DNA of 64,000 nt from Janthinobacterium sp. CG3 (GCF_000344615.1 NZ_KB467824.1:4119767-4183766), one strand, 5' to 3'. Shown: positions 36,123-46,046, counted from the stretch's first letter. A program made the numbers and translations. The notes: a model not told the origin generated them from the letters alone.

Positions 36123-37343
36123 CTACCGCACCAGCTGGTTAATTTCAATGATCGGCATCAGCACCGCCAGCACGATCAGCAGCACCACCACGCCCATCGC
36201 CAGGATCAAGGCCGGCTCCAGCAGGCCGGCAATGGTCAAGGTGCGCCGCTCCAGGTCCTGCTCCTGCGCGCTGGCGGCGCGTTCCAGCATGGCCGGCAGT
36301 TCGCCGGTGATTTCGCCGGCGCGTATCATATGGATCAGCATGGGCGGGAAGTGCTTTTGCGCCGACAGCGCGCGCGCCAGGCTGACGCCCTCGCGCACGT
36401 TGTTGCTGGCCTCCTCGACCAGCTCTTGCATCGCCACGTTCGACAGCGTGTCGCGGCTGGTTTCCAGTGCCCGCAAAATCGGCACGCCCGAGCCGGTGGT
36501 GATGGCCAGCGTGCTGGCGAAGCGCGCCGTGTTCAGGCTGCGCTCGAACTTGCCGTACAGCGGCGCCGTCAACAGCCAGGTGTGCCAGCGCCGTTTCAGC
36601 CCGGGTTCTTGCAGCGCGCGGCGCCAGGCGAACCAGGCCGCCGCCAGCACGCCGCCCATCAGCACGCCGTAATGGCGCACGAAGTCGGACAGCGCCAGCA
36701 TGATGATGGTCAGCAGCGGCAGCTTCTGCTTGGTGTTGGCGAACACCGAGACGATCTGCGGCACCACATAGGTCAGCAGGAAGATGACGATGGCGAACGC
36801 CACCACCGTGACGATGGCCGGGTAGGTGAAGGCCAGTTTGACCTTTTGCACCAGCGCGTTGCGCCGCTCGATGTAGTCGGCCAGGCGCGACAGCACCCGC
36901 GCCAGGTGGCCGATCTGCTCGCCCGAGGCCACCAGCGCGCGGTAGATCTCGGCGAAGTCGCGCGGATGGCGCGCCAGCACCTCGGAAAAGGCGGCGCCGC
37001 CGATGACCTCGGAACGGATCGAGGCGATCAGGTCGCGCAGGTAGGGCCGCTCGGCCTGTTCCAGCAGCGCCGAGAAGGCTTGTTCCAGCGGCAGGCCGGC
37101 CTCCAGCAGGCTGGCCAACTGGCGCGTAAACAGCGCCAGCTCGGCGTTCGACAGGCGTTCGCCGAAGGCCCGGCTCTTGGTCACGCCGGCGGCGTCGACC
37201 TGGGCGGCGATGGCGTCGACGGCCAGCGGCACCAGGCCCTGCGCGCGCAGCTCGGCGCGCGCGGAACGGGCGCTGTCGGAGTTGAGCACGCCTTTTTTGG
37301 TGGCGCCGCCGGCGTCCACGGCTTCATAGCGAAATGCGGGCAT
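36123..37343 (-). CDS. gspF: Type II secretion system inner-membrane platform protein GspF
   Basis: The 406 residues start MPAFRYEAVDAGG, the usual GspF opening. Two repeated cytoplasmic domains (about 70-170 and 270-375) are separated by three membrane segments (AIVTVVAFAIVIFLLTYVV and the C-terminal ALILAMGVVVLLIVLAVLM). The protein couples the GspE ATPase to pseudopilus assembly. It is 12 nt from gspE. Confidence 0.96.
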   Translation of the reverse strand: MPAFRYEAVDAGGATKKGVLNSDSARSARAELRAQGLVPLAVDAIAAQVDAAGVTKSRAFGERLSNAELALFTRQLASLLEAGLPLEQAFSALLEQAERPYLRDLIASIRSEVIGGAAFSEVLARHPRDFAEIYRALVASGEQIGHLARVLSRLADYIERRNALVQKVKLAFTYPAIVTVVAFAIVIFLLTYVVPQIVSVFANTKQKLPLLTIIMLALSDFVRHYGVLMGGVLAAAWFAWRRALQEPGLKRRWHTWLLTAPLYGKFERSLNTARFASTLAITTGSGVPILRALETSRDTLSNVAMQELVEEASNNVREGVSLARALSAQKHFPPMLIHMIRAGEITGELPAMLERAASAQEQDLERRTLTIAGLLEPALILAMGVVVLLIVLAVLMPIIEINQLVR

Positions 37344-37355
37344 CTGCGCTGGTCC

Positions 37356-38777
37356 CTAGTCTTTGGTTACGCGCAGCAGCTCGGCCGGCGTGGTGGTGCC
37401 GTCGGCCAGCCAACGCTCGCCGTCCTCGCGCATGGTCTGCATGCCGCTGCGCTGCGCCGCGGCGCGCACCTCGGCCTCGGAGGCGCGGTTGTGGATTTGC
37501 GCGCGGATCTGTTCGGTCGTCTGCAGCAGCTCGTAGACCCCGACCCGGCCCTGGTAGCCGGTGTGGCCGCAGCGCTCGCAACCGACCGCCTGCCAGTGCT
37601 GGCCGTCGAAGCTGCGGCAGGCGCCGCACAACTTGCGCACCAGGCGCTGCGCCAACACCCCCAGCAGCGAGGACGACAGCAGGAACGGCTCGATACCCAT
37701 GTCGAGCAGGCGCGTCACCGCCGCCGCCGCGTCGTTGGTGTGCAGCGTCGCCAGCACCAGGTGGCCGGTCAGCGAGGCCTGCACCGCGATCTGCGCCGTT
37801 TCCAGGTCGCGGATCTCGCCGATCATGATGACGTCCGGGTCTTGCCGCAGGATCGCCCGCAGCGCCTTGGCGAAGCTCATGTCGATGCGCGTGTTGACCT
37901 GGGTCTGGCCGACCCCGACCAGGTCGTACTCGATCGGGTCCTCGACCGTCAGGATGTTGGTGGTGCTGGCGTTGAGCCGCGTCAGCGCCGCGTACAGCGT
38001 GGTGGTCTTGCCCGAGCCGGTCGGCCCGGTCACCAGCACGATGCCGTGCGGTTGCTTGAGCAGGCCGTCGAACTCCGGCAGCATGCTGGCGCTCATGCCC
38101 AGGTGCTGCAGGTCGAGCCGGCCGGCCTCCTTGTCGAGCAGGCGCAGCACGGCGCGTTCGCCGTGCCCGGTCGGCAGCGTCGAGACGCGCACGTCGACCG
38201 GCTTGCCGCCGACGCGCAGCGTGATGCGGCCGTCCTGCGGCAGGCGCTTTTCGGCGATGTCGAGCTGGGCCATGATCTTGATGCGCGAAATCAGCGAACC
38301 GTGGATCGCCTTGCGCGGCCGCACCACGTCGCGCAGGCTGCCGTCGATGCGGAAGCGCACCACCGAGGTCAGCTCGAAGGGCTCGATGTGGATGTCCGAG
38401 GCGCCCTCGCGCAGCGCCTGGGTCAGCAGCGCGTTGATCATGCGGATCACCGGGGCGTCGTCGGACGATTCCAGCAAGTCCTCGATGGCCGGCACGTCCT
38501 GCAGCAGCTTGGTCAGGTCGAGGTCGGCGTCGAACTCGTCGGCCATCTGCGAGGCGTCGCCGCCGGCGCCGGCGTAGGCGGCGGCGATGGCGGCGTCGAG
38601 CTCGGCGCGCGCCAAGGTCAACAGGCGGATGCGGCCGAAGCGCCGCGACACCTCGGCGATGGCGGCCGGCGCCGTGCCGGGGCCCACCAGCACGTCGACC
38701 GTGTGTTCGGCCTCCTCGCTGGGGCGGGCCAGCAGCGCGTAGTCGCGGGCGAACGCGTAGGGTAGTAGGTTGCTCAT
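37356..38777 (-). CDS. gspE: Type II secretion system ATPase GspE
   Basis: This hexameric cytoplasmic ATPase powers pseudopilus growth. The 473 residues have an N1E-like region, Walker A GPTGSGKTTT near 245, an Asp box, Walker B region DVIMIGEIRDLETA and a His box GHLVLATLHTND. The zinc-binding tetracysteine CGAC ... CERCG lies near the C-terminus. All catalytic features are intact. It is located between gspD and gspF. Confidence 0.97.
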   Translation of the reverse strand: MSNLLPYAFARDYALLARPSEEAEHTVDVLVGPGTAPAAIAEVSRRFGRIRLLTLARAELDAAIAAAYAGAGGDASQMADEFDADLDLTKLLQDVPAIEDLLESSDDAPVIRMINALLTQALREGASDIHIEPFELTSVVRFRIDGSLRDVVRPRKAIHGSLISRIKIMAQLDIAEKRLPQDGRITLRVGGKPVDVRVSTLPTGHGERAVLRLLDKEAGRLDLQHLGMSASMLPEFDGLLKQPHGIVLVTGPTGSGKTTTLYAALTRLNASTTNILTVEDPIEYDLVGVGQTQVNTRIDMSFAKALRAILRQDPDVIMIGEIRDLETAQIAVQASLTGHLVLATLHTNDAAAAVTRLLDMGIEPFLLSSSLLGVLAQRLVRKLCGACRSFDGQHWQAVGCERCGHTGYQGRVGVYELLQTTEQIRAQIHNRASEAEVRAAAQRSGMQTMREDGERWLADGTTTPAELLRVTKD

Positions 38778-38817
38778 CTGGTCGGCCCTTCCCGGTGGCC
38801 GGTCATGCTCGCCGCGC

Positions 38818-41013
38818 TCATTGCGGCGCGCCGCTGCCGGCCGGGGCGTTGGCGGGCGGCAGCGGCCGCGGCGCCTGCGGCAGCGGGCGCAGCATGTCGC
38901 CGCCGACCGGCTGGCCGTTCAGCAGCGGTGGCAGTTGCGGCACGCCCAGGTCCTTGAGCATCAGGTTGCCCGACGCCGGCTGGGCTTGCGCCTCGGCGGC
39001 GCGCATGTAGTCGTAGCGGTCGGCCGTCAGGGTGGTGCTCTGCTCCTTGCTGCGGATCACCACCGGGCGCAGGAAGATCATCAGGTTGGTCTTCTTGCGC
39101 TGGCGCGTCTGGTACCTGAACAGGTTGCCCAGCAGCGGGATATCGCCCAGGCCGCGCACCTTTTCGGCGCCGTCGTTGGTGGTGTCCTCGATCAGGCCGC
39201 CCAGCACGATGATCTGGCCGTCGTCGGCGATGACGTTGTTCTCGATCACGCGCTTGTTGAGCGTAATGCCCGAGACCGCCAGGGCGCTGGTCTTGTCGAC
39301 CGTCGAGGTCTCGTGGTAGATGCCCATCTTAATGGTGCCGCCCTCGGAAATTTGCGGGCGCACCTTCAGCGTCAGGCCGACGTCCTTGCGCTCGATGGTC
39401 TGGAACGGGCTGGCGTTGGCGGTGCCGCCGACCAGCGTCTGGCCGGTCAGGATCGGCACGTTCTGGCCGACCTGGATGGTGGCCAGTTCGTTGTCGAGGG
39501 TGATCATGTTCGGCGTCGACAGGATGTTGGCGTTGCCGTCGGACTCGAGCGCGTGCGCCAGCGCGCCCAGGCCGAGCGCGCCGTTGATTTGCTTGAACAG
39601 GCCGATGGTCAGGCCGCCGCCCGGGGCGACGATGTTGCTGCCGCCGGCGGCCGCGCCGGTGGCCAGCGTGGCGATGTTGTTGCTGGTGCCGTTGGCGAAC
39701 GATTGCACGCCGCCGATGCGGTAGTTGCTGTTCTTGTCGCCCGACAGGCCGAGCCACTGCACGCCGAACTCGGAGGCCTTGTCCGACGTCACCTCGACGA
39801 TCAGCGATTCAATATAGACCTGGGCGCGGCGCACGTCGAGCTGGTCGATGACGGCGCGCAGGTTGCGGTAGACCGGCTCGGTGCAGGTGATGATCAGGGT
39901 GTTGGTGGAGGCGTCGGCCTGGATGAAGCCGGCCGCGCCGCCGGCCGCCAGCGCCTGCGGCGCCGCCGACAGCGAGGCGCCGCCGCCGCCGGCCGGCTGC
40001 TGGCCGCCGGCCTGCTGGCCGCCCTGTCCGCCCTGTCCGGCGGCGCCGGCGCCCAGGCCGGTGGCGTTGCCGGCGCTGGCCTGGGCCGCGCCGCCGCCCT
40101 CGCCCGACGTCATCACCGCGCGCAGCGTCAGCGCCAGCTTGGTGGCGTCGGCGTTTTTCAGGTACACCACGTGGACGTTGCCCAGTTGCGCGGTGGGCTG
40201 GTCGAGCTTGGCGATCAGCGACTTGGCCAGGTTGGCGCGCGCCGGCGACGGCGCGCGCAGCACCAGCGCGTTGGTGCGCGGGTCGGCCAGCACCGAGACG
40301 CGGCCCGATTCGCCGGCGCCGGCGCCCGGCTCGAGCAGCTTGTTGACCATCGTGGCCAGGTCCGAGGCGATGGCGTAGCGCACCGGGATGACGTCCATGT
40401 CGGCGGCGACCGGCGCGTCGAGCGCGGCGATGATCTTGCCCAGGCGCTTGAGGTTGTCGGCGTAGTCGGTGATCACCAGCGTGTTGTTGCCCGGGTTGGC
40501 GTTGATGGTGTTGTTGGGCGAGATCAGCGGGCGCAGCACCGTCACCAGGTTGGCCGACGATTCGTAGTTCAGGTAAAACACCTGGGTGGCGATCTGGTCG
40601 CCCTTGACGCTGGCGCCGCCGCTGCCGACCTGGGTCGGCACCGACTGCAATTTGGCCTCGGCCTCCGGTACCACCTTGGCGTAGCCGTCGCCGCTGACGA
40701 CGGCGAAGCCCTGCAGCCGCAGCGCCGAGGCCAGCAGCGCGAACGCCTGCGCCTTGCTGATCGATTTCTCCGACACCAGCGTAATGCTGCCCTTGACCCG
40801 CGGGTCGATGACGAAATTGATGTTGGTGTAGTGGCCGACCGCCTTGATGACGGCCTCGATGTCGGCGCCGACGAAGTTCAGCGCGGCCTCGTCGCCGGCG
40901 CGCGCCGGCTGCGCCGGGACGGCCGCGGCGACGCAGCACAACAGCGCGCCGGCGCCCAGGCGGCGCAGCGACAGCGCGGAAATAGATGGATTGCTCATGG
41001 TGGTTTTTTTCAT
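38818..41013 (-). CDS. gspD: Type II secretion system secretin GspD
   Basis: This outer-membrane secretin forms the exit channel. The 731 residues have a signal sequence, N0-N3 domains (about 45-420; NFVGADIEAVIKAVGHYTN marks N0) and a Gly/Gln-rich linker (about 300-350) inserted in N3. The secretin core has VGQNVPILTG and VGLTLKVRPQISEGGTIKM. The start ATG overlaps the gspN stop (TAATG). A second ATG at 40998 is possible. Confidence 0.96.
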   Translation of the reverse strand: MKKTTMSNPSISALSLRRLGAGALLCCVAAAVPAQPARAGDEAALNFVGADIEAVIKAVGHYTNINFVIDPRVKGSITLVSEKSISKAQAFALLASALRLQGFAVVSGDGYAKVVPEAEAKLQSVPTQVGSGGASVKGDQIATQVFYLNYESSANLVTVLRPLISPNNTINANPGNNTLVITDYADNLKRLGKIIAALDAPVAADMDVIPVRYAIASDLATMVNKLLEPGAGAGESGRVSVLADPRTNALVLRAPSPARANLAKSLIAKLDQPTAQLGNVHVVYLKNADATKLALTLRAVMTSGEGGGAAQASAGNATGLGAGAAGQGGQGGQQAGGQQPAGGGGASLSAAPQALAAGGAAGFIQADASTNTLIITCTEPVYRNLRAVIDQLDVRRAQVYIESLIVEVTSDKASEFGVQWLGLSGDKNSNYRIGGVQSFANGTSNNIATLATGAAAGGSNIVAPGGGLTIGLFKQINGALGLGALAHALESDGNANILSTPNMITLDNELATIQVGQNVPILTGQTLVGGTANASPFQTIERKDVGLTLKVRPQISEGGTIKMGIYHETSTVDKTSALAVSGITLNKRVIENNVIADDGQIIVLGGLIEDTTNDGAEKVRGLGDIPLLGNLFRYQTRQRKKTNLMIFLRPVVIRSKEQSTTLTADRYDYMRAAEAQAQPASGNLMLKDLGVPQLPPLLNGQPVGGDMLRPLPQAPRPLPPANAPAGSGAPQ

Positions 41014-41786
41014 TATCTGAACTCTAAGGCGATGATGTTTTTGTCGCTGTTGGTACGGCGCTGGCCCAGCAAGTTCAACAAACTTGCCAAGGTCTCTTCA
41101 TATCCTGTTGCTGCCTGCGCCTGCCCGGAAAACTGCAGGCGGCCGTTGACCAGCGCGCCGCCGCCCTCCAGCAGCAGCGGCCCCTTCAGCGAGCGCAGGC
41201 CCAGTTGCGCCCGCTGGCCGCGCCAGTCGAAGGCCAATTCATAACTCCCCAGCGGGCGCACGGCCGACAAGGCCGAGGCCATGTCGGTCAACTCCAGCGT
41301 GGTGCGGCCGTCGACGTCGACGGCGTTGCCGGCCAGGCCCAGTTGCAGCGTGCTCCACGACAGGCGCAGCGTACCGCTGGGCGCGATCGTGTTCAACGGC
41401 GCGCCCAAGCCGGCCAGGCGCTCGGCCGGCAGCAGCAGCGCGGCCGGGCTGACCTGCCACGCGCGCCACGAGCCGCGCAGGTTGACCGGCTGCGACAGCG
41501 CCGCCGGGTTCTCCAGTTGCAACTCGACCTTGCCGAGCAGCGCCAGCGGCGACAGGCGCCACGCGAAGCGGCCCGGCAGCAGCGGCGTCACCGCGCCGCT
41601 GCGGCTGGCGGCGGCGCCGACGAAGGCCGAACCGCGCCACAGCGTACCCTGGGCGTCGCCCAAGGTCAAACGCCCGCCGCTCTGGCGTTCGACCGCCGCG
41701 GCCAGCCAGCCGGCCGGGAAGAACAGCAGCACGGTGGCGCCGACGCCGAGCGCGGCGGCCAGCAACCATAGCACGGCGCGCTTCAC
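41013..41786 (-). CDS. gspN: Type II secretion system protein GspN
   Basis: This 257-residue bitopic membrane protein has an N-terminal helix (VLWLLAAALGVGATVLLFF) and a periplasmic beta-rich domain (GRLTLGDAQGTLWRGSAFVG is the conserved GspN segment). GspN is an accessory subunit present in some systems, and its exact role is unclear. It overlaps gspD by one base, so translation is coupled. Confidence 0.88.
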   Translation of the reverse strand: MKRAVLWLLAAALGVGATVLLFFPAGWLAAAVERQSGGRLTLGDAQGTLWRGSAFVGAAASRSGAVTPLLPGRFAWRLSPLALLGKVELQLENPAALSQPVNLRGSWRAWQVSPAALLLPAERLAGLGAPLNTIAPSGTLRLSWSTLQLGLAGNAVDVDGRTTLELTDMASALSAVRPLGSYELAFDWRGQRAQLGLRSLKGPLLLEGGGALVNGRLQFSGQAQAATGYEETLASLLNLLGQRRTNSDKNIIALEFR

Positions 41787-41817
41787 GGGCGCGGCCTTTT
41801 TTCGTCGCGCGGCGGCG

Positions 41818-42342
41818 TCATTTGACCGGGCCCGCGACTTGGCGCAGGGTCAGCGTGGCGTCGACCAGGCCGGCCGTCGGCAACGCCACCACATTGGCCT
41901 CCTGCACCGCGACGCGGCTGTCGCGGCGCAGCGCGTCGAGCCAGCCGGACAGCGCGGCGAACGAGGCGCCGTTCAACTGCAGTTTGGCGTAGTCGCCGGT
42001 CAGCGAGACCGACTGCGCCACCAGGCCGCGCGCCGCCAGCGCCGCCGTCAGGGCGGCCCGGCTCATCGGCTCCGGCGGCGCCGGCGCCTGCCGCGCCAGT
42101 TCGGCGGCCTGGCGCGCCAGGCCCTCGATTTCGGCGGCGTCGACGCGCAGCTGCGGCATCTCCTTCAACAGCCGCGCGCGGCCGCCGACGGCCGGGCCGA
42201 TCAGCAGCGCGTAGGCCAGCGCCAGCGCGGCGGCGGCGCCGCCGACGGCGAGGAATTTGCGCTCCTGCTCGGTGCGCTCTTGCCAAAACGCGCCGGCGCC
42301 CTGGCGGTAGCGTTGGAATATCGTGCTCAGCTTGTTCATCAT
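41818..42342 (-). CDS. gspM: Type II secretion system protein GspM
   Basis: This 174-residue inner-membrane partner of GspL has a cytoplasmic N-terminus (WQERTEQERKFLAVGG), a single helix (AAAALALAYALLIGPAV) and a ferredoxin-like periplasmic domain (about 95-170; the Leu-rich ALTAALAARGLVAQSV and FAALSGWLDALRRDS). Two ATGs stand in tandem at 42342/42339, overlapping the gspL stop. Confidence 0.9.
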   Translation of the reverse strand: MMNKLSTIFQRYRQGAGAFWQERTEQERKFLAVGGAAAALALAYALLIGPAVGGRARLLKEMPQLRVDAAEIEGLARQAAELARQAPAPPEPMSRAALTAALAARGLVAQSVSLTGDYAKLQLNGASFAALSGWLDALRRDSRVAVQEANVVALPTAGLVDATLTLRQVAGPVK

Positions 42343-43586
42343 TGCGCTCCTTGGGCAACGCGGATTTGCCAGGTGCCGGGGGCCGGCTCGGACAGTTGCA
42401 GGTTGCGCTTCTTGAGCGCCTCCCTGACCTGCGCCAGCGCGCCGGCCGGCACCACGTCGGGTTTCAGTTTGACGCTCAGGGTGCGCTCGCGGTAGTCGAG
42501 CGAGGCGACGGCGCCGGCGCCGGCCAGCGGCCCGAGCGCCTCGCCCAGCGCGGCGCCGAGGGCGCCGAACTCGTCGGCGCCGAGCTGGCCGCCGGCCATC
42601 TTGGCGTTGGCGACGTTGCGGCGCATCTGCTCGGCCGGATACAGCGCCGCCTCGTTCGGATAGGCCGCCTTGAAGGTTTGCAGCATGCCGGCGCGCAGCG
42701 CGCCGGCGTCGCGCTTGAGGCGCAGCCAGTCGAGGTTGACGCCGACGATGTTGACCAGCGCCACCAGCACGGCCAGCCGCAGCGGCCAGCGCCACAGCTG
42801 CCAGTCGCGCGCGCGGGCGCCGGCCACGCCCAGCGCCGGCGCCAGGTCCAGCCCGGCCGTCCTGGCGCCGGCGATCCAGTGCGACCACTGGTCCGGCTCG
42901 ACGCCGACGCCGACGCCGACGCCGTCGCCGGCAATGGCGGCGGCCGCCTCTTGGTAGGCGGCGGCCCGCTCGGCGGCCACGTACAGCGTCAGCGGCGCCT
43001 CGGCGGCGAAGCCGCGCAGCATCTGCAACAGCGCCGCCGGGGCTGTCGGCGGCAGGGTCAAGCCCATGCCCTCGTGCGGCGCCAGGCGCAGCGTCAGCTC
43101 GGCGGCGTCGGCGCCGGCGTCCAGGTGCAGCGCGGCGGCCGCGCCGCCCGGCGGCAAGGGCAGGCACAGTTGCGCCGGCAGCGCCGCGACGGCGCGCGCG
43201 CCCTGCGCCAGCAGCGCCTTGACCAGCACCTCCAGCCAGGCGCGCTGCACCACCGCGACCGTGCGCATGCCGTCGGCGCCCTCGGCCGAGGCGGCCAGCA
43301 CGCAATCGGCCGGGTCGCCCAGGATGTGTTCCTCGACCAGGTTCGGCAGCGCCGCGCGCAGGCGCGGCGCCGACAGCGGCGGCACCTTCAGGCGCAGCAG
43401 GGTGACGTCGGCGGCCGCCAGCAGCAGCACCACGCGGCGCGCCGAGGCGATCAACGGGGCCATGCCGCCGAGGGCGCCGGCGCCCTGCCGCTGCACGTCG
43501 CCGTTGGGGGCGACCAGCGCGAACTGGCACTGCGCCACGCTGTCAACGCTGGCCTTGGCCGGATGCCGGATATACAGTGTAGTCAA
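42339..43586 (-). CDS. gspL: Type II secretion system protein GspL
   Basis: The 415 residues have a cytoplasmic actin-like domain that binds GspE (about 1-260; LFIR-like start TTLYIRHPA, VVLLLAAADVTLLRLKVP). One transmembrane helix follows (LRLAVLVALVNIVGVNLDWLR), then a periplasmic ferredoxin-like domain (VASLDYRERTLSVKLKPD). It overlaps gspM. A short repeat GVGVGVG is encoded near residue 222. Confidence 0.92.
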   Translation of the reverse strand: MTTLYIRHPAKASVDSVAQCQFALVAPNGDVQRQGAGALGGMAPLIASARRVVLLLAAADVTLLRLKVPPLSAPRLRAALPNLVEEHILGDPADCVLAASAEGADGMRTVAVVQRAWLEVLVKALLAQGARAVAALPAQLCLPLPPGGAAAALHLDAGADAAELTLRLAPHEGMGLTLPPTAPAALLQMLRGFAAEAPLTLYVAAERAAAYQEAAAAIAGDGVGVGVGVEPDQWSHWIAGARTAGLDLAPALGVAGARARDWQLWRWPLRLAVLVALVNIVGVNLDWLRLKRDAGALRAGMLQTFKAAYPNEAALYPAEQMRRNVANAKMAGGQLGADEFGALGAALGEALGPLAGAGAVASLDYRERTLSVKLKPDVVPAGALAQVREALKKRNLQLSEPAPGTWQIRVAQGAQ

Positions 43587-43605
43587 AAGGTCTCGCTTTC
43601 AGGTT

Positions 43606-44562
43606 CTAGTTTTCCCGGATCCACACCAGGGTGGTAGTGCGCTTGGTGCCGTCGCGCTCGATCAACGCCTGCGTCGCCAGCGCCGCGCGGTCCAGCCGCA
43701 CCTGGCTGTCGACCAGGAAGTAGCTGCTTTTAATATCGACGCCGCCCTGGTTCGGCAGCAGCAGGGTCTTGCCTTGTATCAGTGCCGTGAAATCGCCGAT
43801 GCCGTTGAAGGGCTTGCGTTCGCGGTTGCTGGCCAGCGCGCGCGCCTCGCCCAGCGAGAAATCGACCACCGCGGCGAGCACCTCGGGCGCCGCGGTGTTG
43901 ATGTTGATCGGGCTCGGTTTGGGCAGCACGATGATGAACTCGCGCAGGCGCTCGAGCGCCTGCGGCGTGACGCCGGGCACGCTGAGCAGGTCCTCGACCT
44001 GGGCGAAGTCGATCGGCTCGCTGCCGCTCTGCGCCGGCACCTCGTCGGGCAGCGCCGGCGCGCCGCCCTTTTGGGTCTGCGCCAGCGCCGTCGCGGCGGC
44101 CTGGGCCAGGGCGGGGTCGAGCCGCTGGTTGGCCAGCAGGCGGCCGAACACCAGCACCTGCGCCTTGTCGACGACGCGGCCCCTGGCCAGGTTGCTCAGG
44201 TTGAAGCGGCCCTGCGCGTCGCTGGCGCGGCCCGACAGCGTCGCCGCGTAGTCCTCGCCGTCGACGCGCTCGCGCTCGACGAACTGGTCGAGGTTGGTCT
44301 CGGCCACCGGTTTGCTCCAGATGCCGTCGAGCCGGGTCAGGTTGGGATTGTCCTGGCGCAGCCAGAAGCGCGCCAGGTCGACCGCGCCCAGCGTGATCCA
44401 CTTGGTCTGCTGGTGCAGGCGCTGGTTTTCCATCGAGCGCACCTGCACCTGCTGCTGCCAGAACACGCTGGCGACGATGGTCACGGCCAGCGTCGTCAGC
44501 AGCAGCGCCGTGATGACGGCGACGCCGCGCTGGCGCCCCGATGGCGGCGCCCGGCGCGTCAC
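43606..44562 (-). CDS. gspK: Type II secretion minor pseudopilin GspK
   Basis: The 318 residues start at GTG 44562, overlapping the gspJ stop. A prepilin-type N-terminus (RQRGVAVITALLLTTLAVTIVASVFW) gives cleavage after Gly and, as expected for GspK, no Glu at position 5. The large periplasmic domain contains the GspK helix-hairpin parts (FNLSNLARG, INTAAPEVLAAV). GspK caps the pseudopilus tip with GspI and GspJ. Confidence 0.93.
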   Translation of the reverse strand: MTRRAPPSGRQRGVAVITALLLTTLAVTIVASVFWQQQVQVRSMENQRLHQQTKWITLGAVDLARFWLRQDNPNLTRLDGIWSKPVAETNLDQFVERERVDGEDYAATLSGRASDAQGRFNLSNLARGRVVDKAQVLVFGRLLANQRLDPALAQAAATALAQTQKGGAPALPDEVPAQSGSEPIDFAQVEDLLSVPGVTPQALERLREFIIVLPKPSPININTAAPEVLAAVVDFSLGEARALASNRERKPFNGIGDFTALIQGKTLLLPNQGGVDIKSSYFLVDSQVRLDRAALATQALIERDGTKRTTTLVWIREN

Positions 44563-45173
44563 ACCGCCCCCAGCAGGAAAGTCTTGACCAGGCCGATTTC
44601 CTGGTCCTTCTGGCGCAGCGTCACCTCCAGCCCGGTGCTGCTGGCGGCGGCGGCGCCGCCCGGCGCGCTCCAGGCGTTGTTGTCCCACAGCCGCAGCGCC
44701 ATGCCGCCCAGGCCGGCCAGCAACTGCACCGCGGCGCCGGTGTCGGTGTCGCCGAGCGCCGCCTGCCACATGCCGTCGAGCTGGGCCAGGTTGCGCGTGC
44801 CGGCCGACTCGCGCCGCGTCAGCACGCCGTCGCGCACGCGGTAGGACACCACCTGCAACTGGGTCGCCTGGTTTTCGCCGAAGACCGCGCGCACCAGCGT
44901 CAGGCGCTCGCCCTCGACGCTCAGGCTGGCGCGCCCGTGCAGCAAGCTCGCCTGCGCGCCGGCGCCGGCCAGGTGCTCGCAATCGCTTTGCATCTGGGCG
45001 AACGCCAGTTGCATGCCGCGGGTCTGCTCCATCTGCCCGGTCAGCGCGACGCGGGCGCGGACGATGCCGTCCAGGCCGCGCCAGCCCATCACGGCGACGA
45101 TGGCCAGGATGGCGATCGCCACCAGCAGTTCGACCAGCGTGAAGCCGCGCCGGCGCGCGCGCCGGGCCGTCAT
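44559..45173 (-). CDS. gspJ: Type II secretion minor pseudopilin GspJ
   Basis: The 204 residues begin with a prepilin signal RRRGFTLVELLVAIAILAIV with Gly/Phe cleavage and Glu5, then the beta-rich pilin body (MQLAFAQMQSDCEHLAG). The start ATG at 45173 overlaps the gspI stop by 4 nt. It is part of the I-J-K tip complex. Confidence 0.93.
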   Translation of the reverse strand: MTARRARRRGFTLVELLVAIAILAIVAVMGWRGLDGIVRARVALTGQMEQTRGMQLAFAQMQSDCEHLAGAGAQASLLHGRASLSVEGERLTLVRAVFGENQATQLQVVSYRVRDGVLTRRESAGTRNLAQLDGMWQAALGDTDTGAAVQLLAGLGGMALRLWDNNAWSAPGGAAAASSTGLEVTLRQKDQEIGLVKTFLLGAV

Positions 45174-45553
45174 GGACTCAGCACCAGTTGCACCAGCTTG
45201 ATGATGCGCCGCTCGGGGTTCTCGGCGTTGTAGACGCTGACCTCGACGCGGCGAAAACGCGGGTTCGGCGTGGCCACGACCTCTTCCTGGCAAATCAGGT
45301 TCAAGTCGCCCTGCGGGCAGGCGCTGGCGGTTTTGCCGATCGGCGGGAAGGCTTTGCTGAGACGGAACTCGACGAGGCGGTTCTCGGCCGACCAGGTCGC
45401 CATCATGGCGCTGCGCAAGCCGTTGCTGTTTTGCGTCAGGCTGCCGGCCGCGCGCAGCGAGGCGCCCAGCGAGGTGACCACGATCAGCAGCGCCACCAGC
45501 ACTTCGAGCAGGGTGAAGCCGCGGTGGCGACGGGGCGCGGGCCGCTGCTTCAT
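45170..45553 (-). CDS. gspI: Type II secretion minor pseudopilin GspI
   Basis: This 127-residue pilin has the cleavage region RRHRGFTLLEVLVALLIVV, Glu5 and the GspI segment SAENRLVEFRLSKAFP. Its start ATG at 45553 overlaps the gspH stop by 4 nt and its own stop overlaps gspJ. Confidence 0.93.
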   Translation of the reverse strand: MKQRPAPRRHRGFTLLEVLVALLIVVTSLGASLRAAGSLTQNSNGLRSAMMATWSAENRLVEFRLSKAFPPIGKTASACPQGDLNLICQEEVVATPNPRFRRVEVSVYNAENPERRIIKLVQLVLSP

Positions 45554-46038
45554 TCGACGGTGAAATGGCCGATGCCATCGGCGCGGATGGCGGCGCTGCC
45601 CTCGCCGCTGGCCATGGTCAGCAGGAAGGGCTTGTCGACCGGCTCGCGGCCGAAGACGATGCGCAGCGGCGCGCCGGCGCCGCCGGCGCCCAGCGCCGGC
45701 TCGACGCTGAACACCACCGGGCTGTTCTGGAAGGCGCGCTCGCGCAGCAAGTCGTCCTGGGTGACCGGTTCCCATTGCCGCTCGTTGCGCACCAGGAAGC
45801 GGTAACGCTCGGCGTCGGCCTCGAACGCCACCTGGCGGTTGCGCACGATGGCCTCGTCGCGCGCCAGTTGCAGCAGCAGCGCGATACGCTCGGCTTCCTT
45901 GTGCAGCGCCTGCTGGCGGCTGGGCATGGCGTTGAACGACACCATGCCCAGCGTCAGTCCGACGATGACCAGCACCACCAGCAATTCGATCAGCGTGAAG
46001 CCGCGCGCCCGCGCGCCGGCACGGTCAAGGTTGAACAT
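45550..46038 (-). CDS. gspH: Type II secretion minor pseudopilin GspH
   Basis: The 162 residues include the prepilin signal ARGFTLIELLVVLVIVGLTLG. The GspH body follows, with LLLQLARDEAIVRNRQVAFE and a C-terminal GIGHFTVE. The ATG at 46038 is 8 nt after the gspG stop. Confidence 0.92.
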   Translation of the reverse strand: MFNLDRAGARARGFTLIELLVVLVIVGLTLGMVSFNAMPSRQQALHKEAERIALLLQLARDEAIVRNRQVAFEADAERYRFLVRNERQWEPVTQDDLLRERAFQNSPVVFSVEPALGAGGAGAPLRIVFGREPVDKPFLLTMASGEGSAAIRADGIGHFTVE

Positions 46039-46046
46039 GGCCGGGT